From contig NZ_JABBGA010000029.1 of the NCBI RefSeq assembly GCF_012927165.1, positions 1-52,843 of the forward strand: 52,843 bases of DNA. Direction: 5' to 3'. The position numbers were made by a program, and so were the translations under genes. Below the pieces are notes generated by a model. It saw only the letters and a program-made list of their open reading frames with translations. It searched no databases and was not told the DNA's origin. This document shows, piece by piece, positions 25,406 to 35,569 of this stretch. The number at the start of each line of letters is the position of its first letter. Position 1 is the stretch's first letter. The stretch is from Zoogloea dura. Lineage in GTDB: Bacteria > Pseudomonadota > Gammaproteobacteria > Burkholderiales > Rhodocyclaceae.

Positions 25406-28123
25406 TCAGATCAGCCCCCTCTCGCGGGCCCGGGCGACGGCCTGGGTGCGGTTGCGGGTGCCCAGCTTTGCGTAGATGCGCCGCAGGTGTGTCTCGATGG
25501 TGTTCTCGGTGACGAACAGCTTGCGGCTGAGGTCCTTGTTGGAACAGCCCTCGGCCACCAGGCGGAGGATCTGCAGCTCGCGCTGGCTCAGGTCGCCCTC
25601 CGGATTGCGGTTGGCTTCCGCGCTCAAGGTCGAGGGCATGTAGGCCACGTTTGTCTCCGAGGCAGCCTTCAGCAGTGCGGTGATGTAGGTCCGCGGGACC
25701 ACGTGGGAGCGCACCTCCAGGGCTTCGAGAAGTGGTGCGAGCAGCCAGGAGTCGTCGGCGACGACGCGGAACAGGCCTTTCGACTGGGCCTGCACCAGGG
25801 CCCGCTCCAGCACCTCCAGGGCATGCTGGCGTTTGCGCGCCGACTCCAGGGCTTGGGCCAGCAGGCAGCGCAGGCGGATCGCCCGGCGCCCCCGGTTGGC
25901 CATCTCGGCGGCCTGGATGGCCTCCTCGAGGCGCCCGGTCAGGCCCGGCGCGGTGCCGGCCACCAGGGCGATGCGCACCTCGGCGATGAAGGGGTCGTCC
26001 AGATCTTCCGCGTAGGGGAAGAGGCCCTGCCAGTCGCGCCAGATCTCGGGTTCCGACAACAGGGTCAGCAGCCGCCGCGCCGCGGCGAGGTCGCCTGCCC
26101 GCAGGGCCAGCCGCAGCTTGCCCTGGCGGGCCGCCGCCGACAGCCGCGGGATGCCCCGCAGATCGCCCATGTCCTGCAGGCAGTCGAGGGTTTCCAGGGC
26201 TTCGCGCTGGCGCCCGCGGATGAAATGGATGCGCGAGGCGGCCCGGTAGGTGACGATCAGGTGATCGGGCAGGCAGCTGTCGCGGATCAGGGACAGGTAG
26301 TCGGCGATCAGCATCTCGGCCGAGTCGAGTTCGTTGAGCTCGTAGAAGGCTTCAATCAGGTGGGCCGCGGCCACCGCGGTGGAGCTGGTGAAGCGGTAGC
26401 CCCCACTTATGATGCTCGACAGGGTGGCGCGGAAGCGCGCGCAGGCCTGGATGGCGTTGCCCTGCAGCAGGTCGATGGCGCCCTCGAAGCACTGGCTGTA
26501 ACTCAGGCCGTGGATGGCCTTGATCGGCTCCAGGGCGTGCTTGGCCACCACCAGGTGCTGGTGGGCGGCGTAGTAGTTGCCCACCGCGATCTCGCCATAG
26601 GCGGCGGCATTGCTGATCAGCCCGACCATGTAGGGGGCGGCCCGGCCCGGCGCGGGCAGCGCGGCGATGGCCGTGCGCAGGGCCTCGGGGAGGCGGTCCA
26701 TCCAGGCGCCGAGCATGACCTGCAGCACCAGCAGGTCCTGGGCGAACTCTTCCGAAGCCTTCACCTCCGGGCTGATCAGCCCGACCAGGCGGGTGGCGTC
26801 CTGGTAGCGGTGCAGGAAGGCGAGGGTGTAGGCCCCGGCGATCAGCAGGGTCGGCTGGGTCTGCAGGACGGCGTCGGGCAGGGCTTCGAGCCACTTGCTG
26901 ACGATGCCGAACTGGCCGGTGCGCACGTAGTCGGTGGCGCGCCGGGCCATCAGCCGGGCGGCCAGCTCGGGCGCGCCGGCGGCCAGGGCGTGCTCGATGG
27001 CCGGCAGGCTCTTGTCGGCGCCATCCAGCCACTGCGCGGCGCGCAGGTGCCAGCCCTGCCGGTCGTCGGCGGCACCGGGCAGGCGGTGGATCTGAGACTG
27101 CAGGAAGTCGCGGAACAGCGGGTGGTAGCGGTACCAGTGCCCCTCGGCGTCGATGATCTGCAGGAACAGGTTGTCCTGGTCGGTCTGCAGCAGCAGTCCG
27201 GTGCTGTCCTGGCGATCGAACACCGCGTCGCACATCTCCGGGCAGAAGCTCTCGAACAGGCTCGACTGGATCACGAAGGTCCGCAGGGCAGGCGGGAGGC
27301 GGTCCAGCACGTCCTCCGCCAGGTAGTCGGTGATGCCCCGCGACGGGCCGTTGAGCCCCTTCAGCACGGCGCTCGGGTCGGCCTTGCCGATCAGCGCCGA
27401 GGTGGTCAGCTGCAGCGCCGCGGCCCAGCCGTCGGTGCTCTCCTGCAGGCGCGCCACGTCGGATTCCCCCAGCTCGGCCTTCAGGCGGTTGCGCACGTAG
27501 TGGCGGGTCTCGTCGAGCGAAAAGCGCAGGTCCGGGACTTCCAGCTCCAGGAGCTTGCCCTGCACCCGCAGGCGTCCCAGGGGCAGCATGGTCTTGTGGC
27601 GGCTGCCCAGGATCAGGCGCTGGCCCGCATTGAGGCTCGACACCAGGCTCATCACGAAGGCCAGCACCTCGCTGGAGGTGATGTGTTCGAACTCGTCGAT
27701 GAACAGGGCGAGCGGCCCCTCGTGGAGAGCCAGGGCGTCGAGCAGCTCGAAGCTGCGGCCGCTGGCGGTAGCCGATGAGGCCTCCATGGCCGAGGCCTCG
27801 AAGTTCTGCCCCTGGAAAGCGGGCAGGGTGGCGCCGAGGCTGAGCCAGACGTACTGGGAGAAGCGGCCGAGATCGTTGTCGGAAGGGTCCAGGGTCAGCC
27901 AGCCGACCACCGCGCCCTGATCCGCCAGGTGGCGGTGCAGCTGCCCCATGGCCGTGGATTTGCCGTAGCCCGCGGGGGCGCTGACCAGCACGAGGTTGGC
28001 GCCGGACTCTTCGGTGCGCTGGCAGAAGGCGCTGCGCGCGACCAGATCCTGTCCGGCCCGTGGCGGCCTCAGCTTGAGTGGATTCTGCCTTACGGCGGGC
28101 AGGGAATCGGGATTCTGGAACAT
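25406..28123 (-). CDS. MalT-type LuxR family transcriptional regulator (large ATP-binding)
   Basis: 905 residues from the ATG at 28123; the frame stays open upstream but through the divergent promoter region. Residues ~20-320 form a STAND-type NTPase with Walker A SAPAGYGKST (48-57) and Walker B LALFIDEFEHI; the middle ~500 residues are TPR-like helical repeats; the last ~60 hold a LuxR helix-turn-helix (LSQRELQILRLVAEGCSNKDL, split from VTENTIETHLRRIYAKLGTRN). This is the MalT layout: inducer and ATP binding drives oligomerisation and activation. It is divergent from the acyl-CoA dehydrogenase operon, with a 274-base shared control region, and is the likely activator of that operon and of the operon at 39802. 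Confidence 0.93.
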   Translation of the reverse strand: MFQNPDSLPAVRQNPLKLRPPRAGQDLVARSAFCQRTEESGANLVLVSAPAGYGKSTAMGQLHRHLADQGAVVGWLTLDPSDNDLGRFSQYVWLSLGATLPAFQGQNFEASAMEASSATASGRSFELLDALALHEGPLALFIDEFEHITSSEVLAFVMSLVSSLNAGQRLILGSRHKTMLPLGRLRVQGKLLELEVPDLRFSLDETRHYVRNRLKAELGESDVARLQESTDGWAAALQLTTSALIGKADPSAVLKGLNGPSRGITDYLAEDVLDRLPPALRTFVIQSSLFESFCPEMCDAVFDRQDSTGLLLQTDQDNLFLQIIDAEGHWYRYHPLFRDFLQSQIHRLPGAADDRQGWHLRAAQWLDGADKSLPAIEHALAAGAPELAARLMARRATDYVRTGQFGIVSKWLEALPDAVLQTQPTLLIAGAYTLAFLHRYQDATRLVGLISPEVKASEEFAQDLLVLQVMLGAWMDRLPEALRTAIAALPAPGRAAPYMVGLISNAAAYGEIAVGNYYAAHQHLVVAKHALEPIKAIHGLSYSQCFEGAIDLLQGNAIQACARFRATLSSIISGGYRFTSSTAVAAAHLIEAFYELNELDSAEMLIADYLSLIRDSCLPDHLIVTYRAASRIHFIRGRQREALETLDCLQDMGDLRGIPRLSAAARQGKLRLALRAGDLAAARRLLTLLSEPEIWRDWQGLFPYAEDLDDPFIAEVRIALVAGTAPGLTGRLEEAIQAAEMANRGRRAIRLRCLLAQALESARKRQHALEVLERALVQAQSKGLFRVVADDSWLLAPLLEALEVRSHVVPRTYITALLKAASETNVAYMPSTLSAEANRNPEGDLSQRELQILRLVAEGCSNKDLSRKLFVTENTIETHLRRIYAKLGTRNRTQAVARARERGLI

Positions 28124-28254
28124 GGGTCGGCGGCGGTGGCGGTCTGTCCGGCGCAGGCGGGCTGCGCAGCAATGTGTATTGGGCCCGGTATTTCCGATGC
28201 TCGGCTTCCTATTGTGCAACGGGTCTGCCGATTGTTGCTTCGCCGCATTTGTCC

Positions 28255-28322
28255 CGGATTTCCGTGTATTGGCGGAGCGACCCATATCCCGGGTCTCCGC
28301 GATTGAGAGGGGAGGGGGGCGT
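28255..28322 (+). promoter_or_regulatory. Shared bipartite control element, copy 1 (before the acyl-CoA dehydrogenase operon)
   Basis: CGGATTTCCGTG at 28255 and CTCCGCGATTGAGAGGGG starting at 28295 are followed by a G-rich run to about 28322. The same two words, with the same 40-bp start-to-start spacing, recur at 39648 and 39688 before the second operon, while the sequence between them differs. The G-run GGGGAGGGGG resembles the MalT box (GGGGAKGAGG), which suits the neighbouring MalT-type regulator. Copy 1 lies 76-143 bases before the acyl-CoA dehydrogenase ATG and 132 bases from the regulator start. The function is inferred. Confidence 0.7.
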
Positions 28323-28397
28323 CTCCACAATTCGAAAAAGCCAGATCGGAAATGGAATACCGGTTTGCCCGACGAATGTCATGACTGGAGACTGAGA

Positions 28398-29651
28398 ATG
28401 AATAAACCCAATAGCATCAAAAAGTCCCCCCGGCTTGGCCCCCTGGGCGCCGAGCCGCCTCTTTTCGATACGGCGGCGATGTTTCAGGAAAGCCTGCATC
28501 GATATGCCGAGGAAATCATGCGCCCGGTGGGGACGGCCCTCGACCGGATGGCCCCCGATGCGGTCGTCGCCGCGGATTCACCCTATTGGGAGGCCCGCCG
28601 CAAGTTCGTCGAGCTGGGCTTTGGCGTCGAATTGCTGCTGTCCTTCGAGCCGGCCGAGCGGGCCAAGATGATGTCCATCTTCTTCGAGGAACTCGGCTGG
28701 GGCGATGCCGGCCTGTCCATTTCCTTCGGCGCCAGCATGCTGCCCGCGTATATGTGTGCGGCGCTGGGGCGCCAGGATCTGCTGGCGCGTTATCCGGAAA
28801 GCCTGATTGGCTGCTGGGGCATCACCGAGCCCGATCATGGTTCCGATTCGCTCGATCCGAACCGGATGATCTTTCATGCCGAAGGCAAATACGGACGCCC
28901 CAATTGCATTGCCGCCATCGAGGGCGATGAGATTGTCATCAATGGCCAGAAATCCGCCTGGGTATCCAATGGCACGATCGCCGACGTGTGCGTGCTGTAT
29001 TGCGCCGCCGCCACCGCCAGCGGGCCGGACCACCGCAACGGCTTTGTCGTCATCGTGCCGATGGATGCCCGCGGCGTGTCCCGCGGCAAGCCCCTGGACA
29101 AGCTCGGGCAGCGCGCCCTCAACCAAGGCGAGGTGTTCTTCGACGACGTGCGCCTGTCGCTGGATCACGTGCTGGCCGGGCCGGACACCTTCCAGGAGGC
29201 GGTGTACATCATTCACACCGCCGCCAATGGTCTGATGGGCGCGGTGTTCACCGGGGTGGGGCGGGCGGCCTTCGAAATGGCCCTGGAATACGCCCACGAG
29301 CGCAAGCAGGGCGGCGTACCGATCATCCGCCACCAGTCGGTGGCCCAGCGCCTGTTCCACATGTTCCGCAAGGTCGAGGCCTCGCGGGCGCTGGTCAACC
29401 GCGTCCTGCACTACAACTTCGGCACCGAACCGGCCCTGCATGCGGGCATGGCAGCCAAGATCACCGGCACCCAGACCTCCTTCGAGGTGGCCAGCGATGC
29501 CCTGCAGATCTTCGGCGGCAACGGCCTGACCCGCGAATACCCGATCGAGAAGCTGCTGCGGGACGCCCGCGCCTCCCTGATCGAGGATGGCTGCAACGAG
29601 ATTCTCTCCATCAAGGGCGGCTATTACCTGGCCGACCCGGATCGGCTCTGA
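28398..29651 (+). CDS. Acyl-CoA dehydrogenase with Asp at the catalytic-base position
   Basis: 417 residues, FAD-dependent acyl-CoA dehydrogenase fold: N-terminal helical part, WGITEPDHGSDS (middle-domain flavin loop), and C-terminal FGGNGLTREYPIEKLLRDAR. In medium-chain-type enzymes the next motif is IYEGTNEI with Glu as catalytic base; here it reads IEDGCNEI, so the base position is Asp397 and the preceding Tyr and following Thr are also changed. Substrate is an acyl-CoA of unknown structure; an alicyclic, branched or otherwise unusual one is plausible. GGAG lies about 8 bases before the ATG. First gene of the operon 28398-38402. Confidence 0.9.
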   Translation: MNKPNSIKKSPRLGPLGAEPPLFDTAAMFQESLHRYAEEIMRPVGTALDRMAPDAVVAADSPYWEARRKFVELGFGVELLLSFEPAERAKMMSIFFEELGWGDAGLSISFGASMLPAYMCAALGRQDLLARYPESLIGCWGITEPDHGSDSLDPNRMIFHAEGKYGRPNCIAAIEGDEIVINGQKSAWVSNGTIADVCVLYCAAATASGPDHRNGFVVIVPMDARGVSRGKPLDKLGQRALNQGEVFFDDVRLSLDHVLAGPDTFQEAVYIIHTAANGLMGAVFTGVGRAAFEMALEYAHERKQGGVPIIRHQSVAQRLFHMFRKVEASRALVNRVLHYNFGTEPALHAGMAAKITGTQTSFEVASDALQIFGGNGLTREYPIEKLLRDARASLIEDGCNEILSIKGGYYLADPDRL

Positions 29652-29672
29652 GGACGGGAGCGGACGTCGATC

Positions 29673-31292
29673 ATGAGCGAGCGCAACGAACTGATTCTTG
29701 CCAACCTGATTGCCAACCGGGCCGAGTCGGACCCGGATCGGGATGTACTCACCTTCGAACACGGCGACGGCCCCGACGAGGTCCGGACCTACCGGCAGCT
29801 CTGGGACAACGGCTGCCGGATCGCCGGAGCCCTGGGTGAGGAGGGCATCGGGAAGGGGGATTTCTTCGCCATCCTGATGCAGAACCACCCGGAGTTCGTC
29901 GATGTCATGGTCGGCGCGTCGATCAGCGGGGCCGTCTTCGTGCCCATCGATCCGCGCACGCGGGGCGAGAAGCTGCTCTACATGCTCCGCCATTCCGGCT
30001 GCAAGGGCGTGGTCTGCGCCGACTACAGCCTGCCGGCGGTGCGCGACGTGGCTGCGCAGCTGCCCAACCTGCGCTGGGTGTGGGTGCTCGGCGAGGCCGG
30101 CGAGGCGCCGGCGGGCCTGCGCCTGCGCAGCTTGGCGGTGATCCAGGAGGGCCCGGTGCCGGCTGTCGAGATCGCCGTCAGCGACCCCGCCGAGCCGATG
30201 GAGATCATGTACACCTCGGGCACCACCGGTGACCCGAAGGGGGTGGTGATCCGCCACGCCCGCTGGGGCGGGGTGGCCAACTGGAACGCCTTGCTCGGCT
30301 ACCGGGCGGATGACCGGCCCTACACCGGCCTGTCCCTGACCCACGGCAACGCCCAGCTGGTGACCCTGGCCTGCTCCCTCAAGCTGGGCATGCGCGCGGT
30401 GTTCAGCCGGCGCTTCACCAAGTCGCGCCTGTGGGACATCGCCCGCAAGTACGGCTGCACCACCTTCACCCTCCTGGGCGGCATGACCACCGCCATCTAC
30501 AGCGAGCCGCCACGCCCGGACGACGCCGACAACCCGGTGCGCTTCGTCATCTCGGCGGGCATGCCGGCGGGCATCTGGGAGGATTTCGAGCGCCGCTTCG
30601 GGGTGCAGATCCTCGAGTTCTACGGCGCCGTGGAGGGCGGCCTGACCATCAAGCCGATCGGCGAGGGCCCGATCGGCAGCATCGGCAAGGCACCACCCTT
30701 CCTCAAGCTGCGCCTGGTGGATGAATACGGGGCCGACGTCCCGCCCGGCACCCAGGGAGAAATCATCTTCCAGCTGGCGGACGGCAGCTCGCCGCTGGTC
30801 GACTACCTGCACAACCCGGAAGCCTCCGGCAAGAAGGTGCATGGGGGCTGGATGCGCATGGGCGACATCGGCCACCAGGACGAGAACGGCTGGCTGTTCT
30901 TCGATTTCCGGGCCGGCGGCGCGATCCGCCACAACGGCGACTTCATCAACCCGGCGGCGGTCGAGAAGCTCCTCGCCGAGAGCCCGCTGGTGGCCGACGT
31001 CTTCGTCTACGGGGTGAAGGCGGCGTCGGGCGCCCCCGGCGAGAAGGACGTGGTGGCCGCCGTGGTGCCGACGGACCCCCGCGGCGATGCCGGCTCCACC
31101 GCCGCGGCCCTGTTCGCGCTGTGCCGGGCCGGCCTCGAGCCCAACTTTGTGCCGACCTACCTGCAGTGGGTCGACGAGATTCCCAAGACGGCCTCCGAAA
31201 AGCCCATCGAGCGCTTCCTGCTGGAGGCCTTCGGGGCCGACGGGGCGCACATCTTCACCGCAGCGGGCCGGCAGTCGGACCGCGCAGCCTGA
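29673..31292 (+). CDS. Acyl-CoA synthetase (AMP-forming ligase)
   Basis: 539 residues of the ANL superfamily. Motifs in order: phosphate-binding YTSGTTGDPKG, the aromatic/acidic loop EFYGAVEGG, the adenine/hinge motif GWMRMGDIGHQDENGW, and C-terminal Lys in KTASEKPIER that would catalyse adenylation. It activates a free carboxylic acid to its CoA thioester using ATP. The EGG/YGAVEGG motif and long ~54-57 kDa size resemble FadD-like and crotonobetaine/carnitine-CoA ligase (CaiC) relatives rather than acetyl-CoA synthetase. It starts 21 bases after the dehydrogenase gene and presumably feeds it with substrate. Confidence 0.92.
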   Translation: MSERNELILANLIANRAESDPDRDVLTFEHGDGPDEVRTYRQLWDNGCRIAGALGEEGIGKGDFFAILMQNHPEFVDVMVGASISGAVFVPIDPRTRGEKLLYMLRHSGCKGVVCADYSLPAVRDVAAQLPNLRWVWVLGEAGEAPAGLRLRSLAVIQEGPVPAVEIAVSDPAEPMEIMYTSGTTGDPKGVVIRHARWGGVANWNALLGYRADDRPYTGLSLTHGNAQLVTLACSLKLGMRAVFSRRFTKSRLWDIARKYGCTTFTLLGGMTTAIYSEPPRPDDADNPVRFVISAGMPAGIWEDFERRFGVQILEFYGAVEGGLTIKPIGEGPIGSIGKAPPFLKLRLVDEYGADVPPGTQGEIIFQLADGSSPLVDYLHNPEASGKKVHGGWMRMGDIGHQDENGWLFFDFRAGGAIRHNGDFINPAAVEKLLAESPLVADVFVYGVKAASGAPGEKDVVAAVVPTDPRGDAGSTAAALFALCRAGLEPNFVPTYLQWVDEIPKTASEKPIERFLLEAFGADGAHIFTAAGRQSDRAA

Positions 31293-31318
31293 ACCAGAGA
31301 CAGAAAAAGGAGACAGCA

Positions 31319-32434
31319 ATGGACGATCGTTACCAAGTCGTGGTGTATGGCGCCAGCGGCTACACCGGCAAGCTCACCGCCTGGAAGCTGGCCGAGCGCG
31401 GCATCCCCTTCATCGCCGCCGGCCGCAACCTGGCCCGCCTGGAGGCCGAGATGGCCCAGGTGCCCGAGCTGAAGGGGCACGATTACCGCTGCGTGGCGGT
31501 GGACAACACCCGCGAAGCCCTGGGCGAACTGTTCCGTGGCCGCCAGGTGGTGATCAACGTGGTAGGCCCCTTCATGCAGCTCGGGGTGCCGGTCGTGGAG
31601 GCCTGCCTCGACGCCGGCTGCCACTACTTCGACACCACCGGCGAGGCCGACTGGATGTTCCTGCTCAAGCGGGAATACGGTGCGCGCTTCGCCGCCAAGG
31701 GGCGGGTGCTGTGCCCGGCCAACTCCTACATGTGGACCGAAGGCCTGCTGGCGGCGGAGATTGCCCTCGAGACCCCGGGCATCGACTCCCTCAATCTGGT
31801 GTACCTGGCCGACTCGGGCGTCAGCGTGGCGTCCACCAAGTCTTTCCTGCGCATGTGCACCCAGCCCCAGTTCCACATCCACAACGGGGCCCTGGCCCAG
31901 TGGGAGTACGCCAGATCCCACGTGGTCAACGTGCCGGGCGAGCACGAGCCCTTCAATGCGCTGCCCTGGGGCGGTGGCGGCGAGCCGGTGTGGTACGAGG
32001 GCGATCCGCGGGTGCGCCACTGCAAGACCCTGGTGTCCTTCCGCAACCAGGTGGGCTTTGCCGCGGTGTTCGGCTTGCTGCAGAAGTTCGAGGCCGAGTG
32101 CCGTCACCTACCCCCGGCGGAGCAGGAGAGGATCACCAACCAGTGGGGCGGCGAGTTCACCACCAGCGAGCCCGGCCGCGAGGATCCGGACCTCAACCGC
32201 TGCGTGCTGTCCTGCCATGCCCGCGGCCGCACCCAGTCGGTGAGCGTGATCCTGCGCGGCAATTCACCCTACGTGCAGACCGGCGTGCTCGGCGCCGAGG
32301 CGGCCCGGCGCATCCTGCGCGGGCAATACGAGGCGGTGGGCTTTGCCTCGCCGGCCAAGGTCTTCGGGGCCCGCCGGCTGCTCGGGGCGCTCGCCGAGGA
32401 AGGCTTCCTCGAGTGGGAAGTGAAGAACGTCTGA
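31319..32434 (+). CDS. Saccharopine dehydrogenase-like NAD(P)-binding oxidoreductase
   Basis: 371 residues from the ATG at 31319, preceded by AAAAGGAGACAGCA. The N-terminus is a Rossmann fold with VVYGASGYTGKLTAWKLAER and the following basic residue cluster AAGRNLARLE, favouring NADP. The remainder, with ANSYMWTEGLLAAEIALETPG, split here, fits the saccharopine-dehydrogenase/trans-acting enoyl reductase family; relatives act on lipid or polyketide enoyl groups in mycobacteria. In this operon a reduction of an unsaturated or keto acyl-CoA intermediate is likely, and the transhydrogenase downstream could supply NADPH. Lysine biosynthesis is unlikely given the neighbours. Confidence 0.82.
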   Translation: MDDRYQVVVYGASGYTGKLTAWKLAERGIPFIAAGRNLARLEAEMAQVPELKGHDYRCVAVDNTREALGELFRGRQVVINVVGPFMQLGVPVVEACLDAGCHYFDTTGEADWMFLLKREYGARFAAKGRVLCPANSYMWTEGLLAAEIALETPGIDSLNLVYLADSGVSVASTKSFLRMCTQPQFHIHNGALAQWEYARSHVVNVPGEHEPFNALPWGGGGEPVWYEGDPRVRHCKTLVSFRNQVGFAAVFGLLQKFEAECRHLPPAEQERITNQWGGEFTTSEPGREDPDLNRCVLSCHARGRTQSVSVILRGNSPYVQTGVLGAEAARRILRGQYEAVGFASPAKVFGARRLLGALAEEGFLEWEVKNV

Positions 32435-32448
32435 GGGGGGCACAGCCC

Positions 32449-33696
32449 ATGAATTCTCAAGTGTACGTGGCCGGGGTCGGCATGACCCACTTCGGCCGGC
32501 ATACCGGCACCTCCCTCAAGGAGTTGGCGGCGATCGCCATCGAGCGGGCCCTTGTCGATGCCGGCGCCACTGCCGGCGACCTGGAGGCGGCCTTCTTCGC
32601 CAACTCGACCCAGGGGCACATGGACGGCCAGGACATGATCCGCGGCCAGATCGCCCTGCGCGCCTTCGGCATCCAGGGCATCCCGGTGGTCAACGTCGAA
32701 AACGCCTGCGCCAGCGCCAGCACGGCCTTCCAGCTGGCGGTGACCCAGGTGCGGGCGGGCGCGGCCGACATCGTGCTGGCCATCGGTGCCGAGAAGATGT
32801 TCTCCGATGACAAGGCGCGCATGTTCAGCATCTTCGACGGCGCCTGGGATGTGCATGACAGCGAGGCCAACCGCCAGCGCCTGCTGGAGATGGGCCACGG
32901 CATTGTCCCGCCGGAGGGCTCGCAGTCGACGCGGCCCTACTCGGTGTTCATGGACATCTACGCCGCCATGGGGCGCATGCACATGCGTGAGTACGGCACC
33001 ACCCAGCGCCAGTTTGCCGCCGTGTCGGCCAAGAACCACGGGCATTCCGTGCATAACCCCCTGGCCCAGTACCGGGACGCCTATTCCATCGAGGACATCC
33101 TGGCGGCGCCACCCATCACCTACCCGCTGACCCTGCCCATGTGCTCACCGATCTGCGACGGCGCCGCTGCCGCCGTGGTGTGCAGCGAGGCCGGCCTGGC
33201 CCGCCTGGCACGGGGAGGGGCGCGCGAGCGGGCCATCCGGGTGCTGGCAGCGGTGATGCAGACCGGTTCCGACCGGGCCGCCACCGACATGGAGCGCCAC
33301 GTGGTCCGCCTGGCCTCGCGACGGGCCTACGAGCTGGCGGGGGTGGGGCCGTCCGACATCTCGGTGGCCGAAGTGCATGACGCCACCGCCATCGGCGAGA
33401 TCATCCAGTCCGAGGTGCTCGGCTTCTGTCCCCCGGGGCAGGGTGGCTTCCTGGCCGAGCGGGGCGAAACCCGCATCGGCGGGCGGATCCCGATCAACCC
33501 GTCCGGCGGCCTCGAATCGAAGGGCCATCCGATAGGGGCCACCGGCCTGGGGCAGATCCACGAGCTGGTCACCCAGCTGCGTGGCGAGGCCGGCGCCCGC
33601 CAGGTGGAGGGCGCGCGGCTGGCCCTGGCCGAGAACGGTGGCGGCCTGCACGGCATCGAGGAGGCCGTGGCATGCGTGACCATCCTGGGGCGCTGA
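32449..33696 (+). CDS. Thiolase of the SCP2/lipid-transfer type
   Basis: 415 residues from the ATG at 32449, following GAGGGGGG. The nucleophilic Cys87 is in VENACASASTAF; SVAEVHDATAIGEI and the C-terminal GGLESKGHPIGATGLGQ with the catalytic His are the family signature. The canonical second catalytic Cys motif (C-x-G near the C-terminus) is replaced by NGGGLHGIE, as usual for SCP2-type thiolases, which cleave bulky or branched 3-ketoacyl-CoAs such as sterol side-chain intermediates. It would release acetyl- or propionyl-CoA at the end of a beta-oxidation-like cycle. Usually such thiolases pair with a DUF35 OB-fold protein; none is seen here. Confidence 0.9.
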   Translation: MNSQVYVAGVGMTHFGRHTGTSLKELAAIAIERALVDAGATAGDLEAAFFANSTQGHMDGQDMIRGQIALRAFGIQGIPVVNVENACASASTAFQLAVTQVRAGAADIVLAIGAEKMFSDDKARMFSIFDGAWDVHDSEANRQRLLEMGHGIVPPEGSQSTRPYSVFMDIYAAMGRMHMREYGTTQRQFAAVSAKNHGHSVHNPLAQYRDAYSIEDILAAPPITYPLTLPMCSPICDGAAAAVVCSEAGLARLARGGARERAIRVLAAVMQTGSDRAATDMERHVVRLASRRAYELAGVGPSDISVAEVHDATAIGEIIQSEVLGFCPPGQGGFLAERGETRIGGRIPINPSGGLESKGHPIGATGLGQIHELVTQLRGEAGARQVEGARLALAENGGGLHGIEEAVACVTILGR

Positions 33697-33701
33697 ACGC
33701 C

Positions 33702-34490
33702 ATGACGGAAGATCTGGCAGGCCAGGTCGCCCTGGTCACCGGGGCGGCCCGCGGCCTCGGTCTGGAGGTGGCCGGTGCCCTGGCCGCCGCCGGCGTGCGG
33801 GTGATGCTCACCGACGTGCTGTCCGAGGCCGGGCAGGCCGCCGCGGGCGGGATCCCCGGCGCCCGCTTCATCGCCCATGACGTGACCGTCGAGGACGACT
33901 GGATACGCGCCGTCGATGCAACGATGCAGCACTTCGGGCGGCTCGACATCGTGGTGAACAACGCCGGAGTGGAGAGCGCCCGCCTCTTCGCGGACTGTTC
34001 CCTCGAGGAGTTCCGGCGCATCCAGGCGGTGAACGTGGACGGCAGCTTCCTCGGCATCAAGTGGGGCATCCGCGCGATGCGGCCGGGCGGCTGTGCCGGG
34101 CGTGGCGGCGCCATCATCAACCTGTCGTCGGTGGCCGGCCTGATCGGCGTGCCGGGGCTGGGGGCCTATTGCACGGCCAAGGGCGGGGTGCGCCTGATGA
34201 CCAAGGCGGCGGCCATCGAGTGCGCCCGGCTGGGTTATGGCATCCGGGTGAACTCCATCCATCCCGCCATCATCCGCACCCGGATGGGCGACGAGGTGGT
34301 GCAGGGCCTGGTGGACTGCGGCCTGGCGCCGGATCCGGCGACGGCCGAGGCGGCCATGGCCGGCCTGCATCCGATGGGCTACGGCCAGCCGCAGGACGTG
34401 GCTTCGGCGGTGTACTACCTGGCGTCGCCCGCCGCCCGCTGGATCAACGGCGCGGAGCTCGTCCTCGATGGCGGGTTGACCGCGTGCTAG
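33702..34490 (+). CDS. Short-chain dehydrogenase/reductase
   Basis: 262 residues from the ATG at 33702, five bases after the thiolase stop. Classical SDR: cofactor loop TGAARGLGLEVA, NNAG (about residues 87-90), catalytic Ser in INLSSVAGL and the Y-x-x-x-K pair in GAYCTAKGGVRL, C-terminal GAELVLDGG. The acidic residue after the second strand (LTDVLS) favours NAD(H). In a beta-oxidation context it is the best candidate in the operon for the 3-hydroxyacyl-CoA dehydrogenase step, or for a hydroxysteroid-like oxidation if the substrate is polycyclic. Confidence 0.93.
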   Translation: MTEDLAGQVALVTGAARGLGLEVAGALAAAGVRVMLTDVLSEAGQAAAGGIPGARFIAHDVTVEDDWIRAVDATMQHFGRLDIVVNNAGVESARLFADCSLEEFRRIQAVNVDGSFLGIKWGIRAMRPGGCAGRGGAIINLSSVAGLIGVPGLGAYCTAKGGVRLMTKAAAIECARLGYGIRVNSIHPAIIRTRMGDEVVQGLVDCGLAPDPATAEAAMAGLHPMGYGQPQDVASAVYYLASPAARWINGAELVLDGGLTAC

Positions 34491-34532
34491 GCCGCCTGCA
34501 GAGGCCCATTTCATACATACGAAGGACAAGCC

Positions 34533-35507
<975 letters not shown>

Positions 35508-35569
35508 GGGCCTGCCCAGCTTCAGCCCACCGCCGCACCCCCCCTCCCCAAAGCGGCCGGTGGCTTTCC

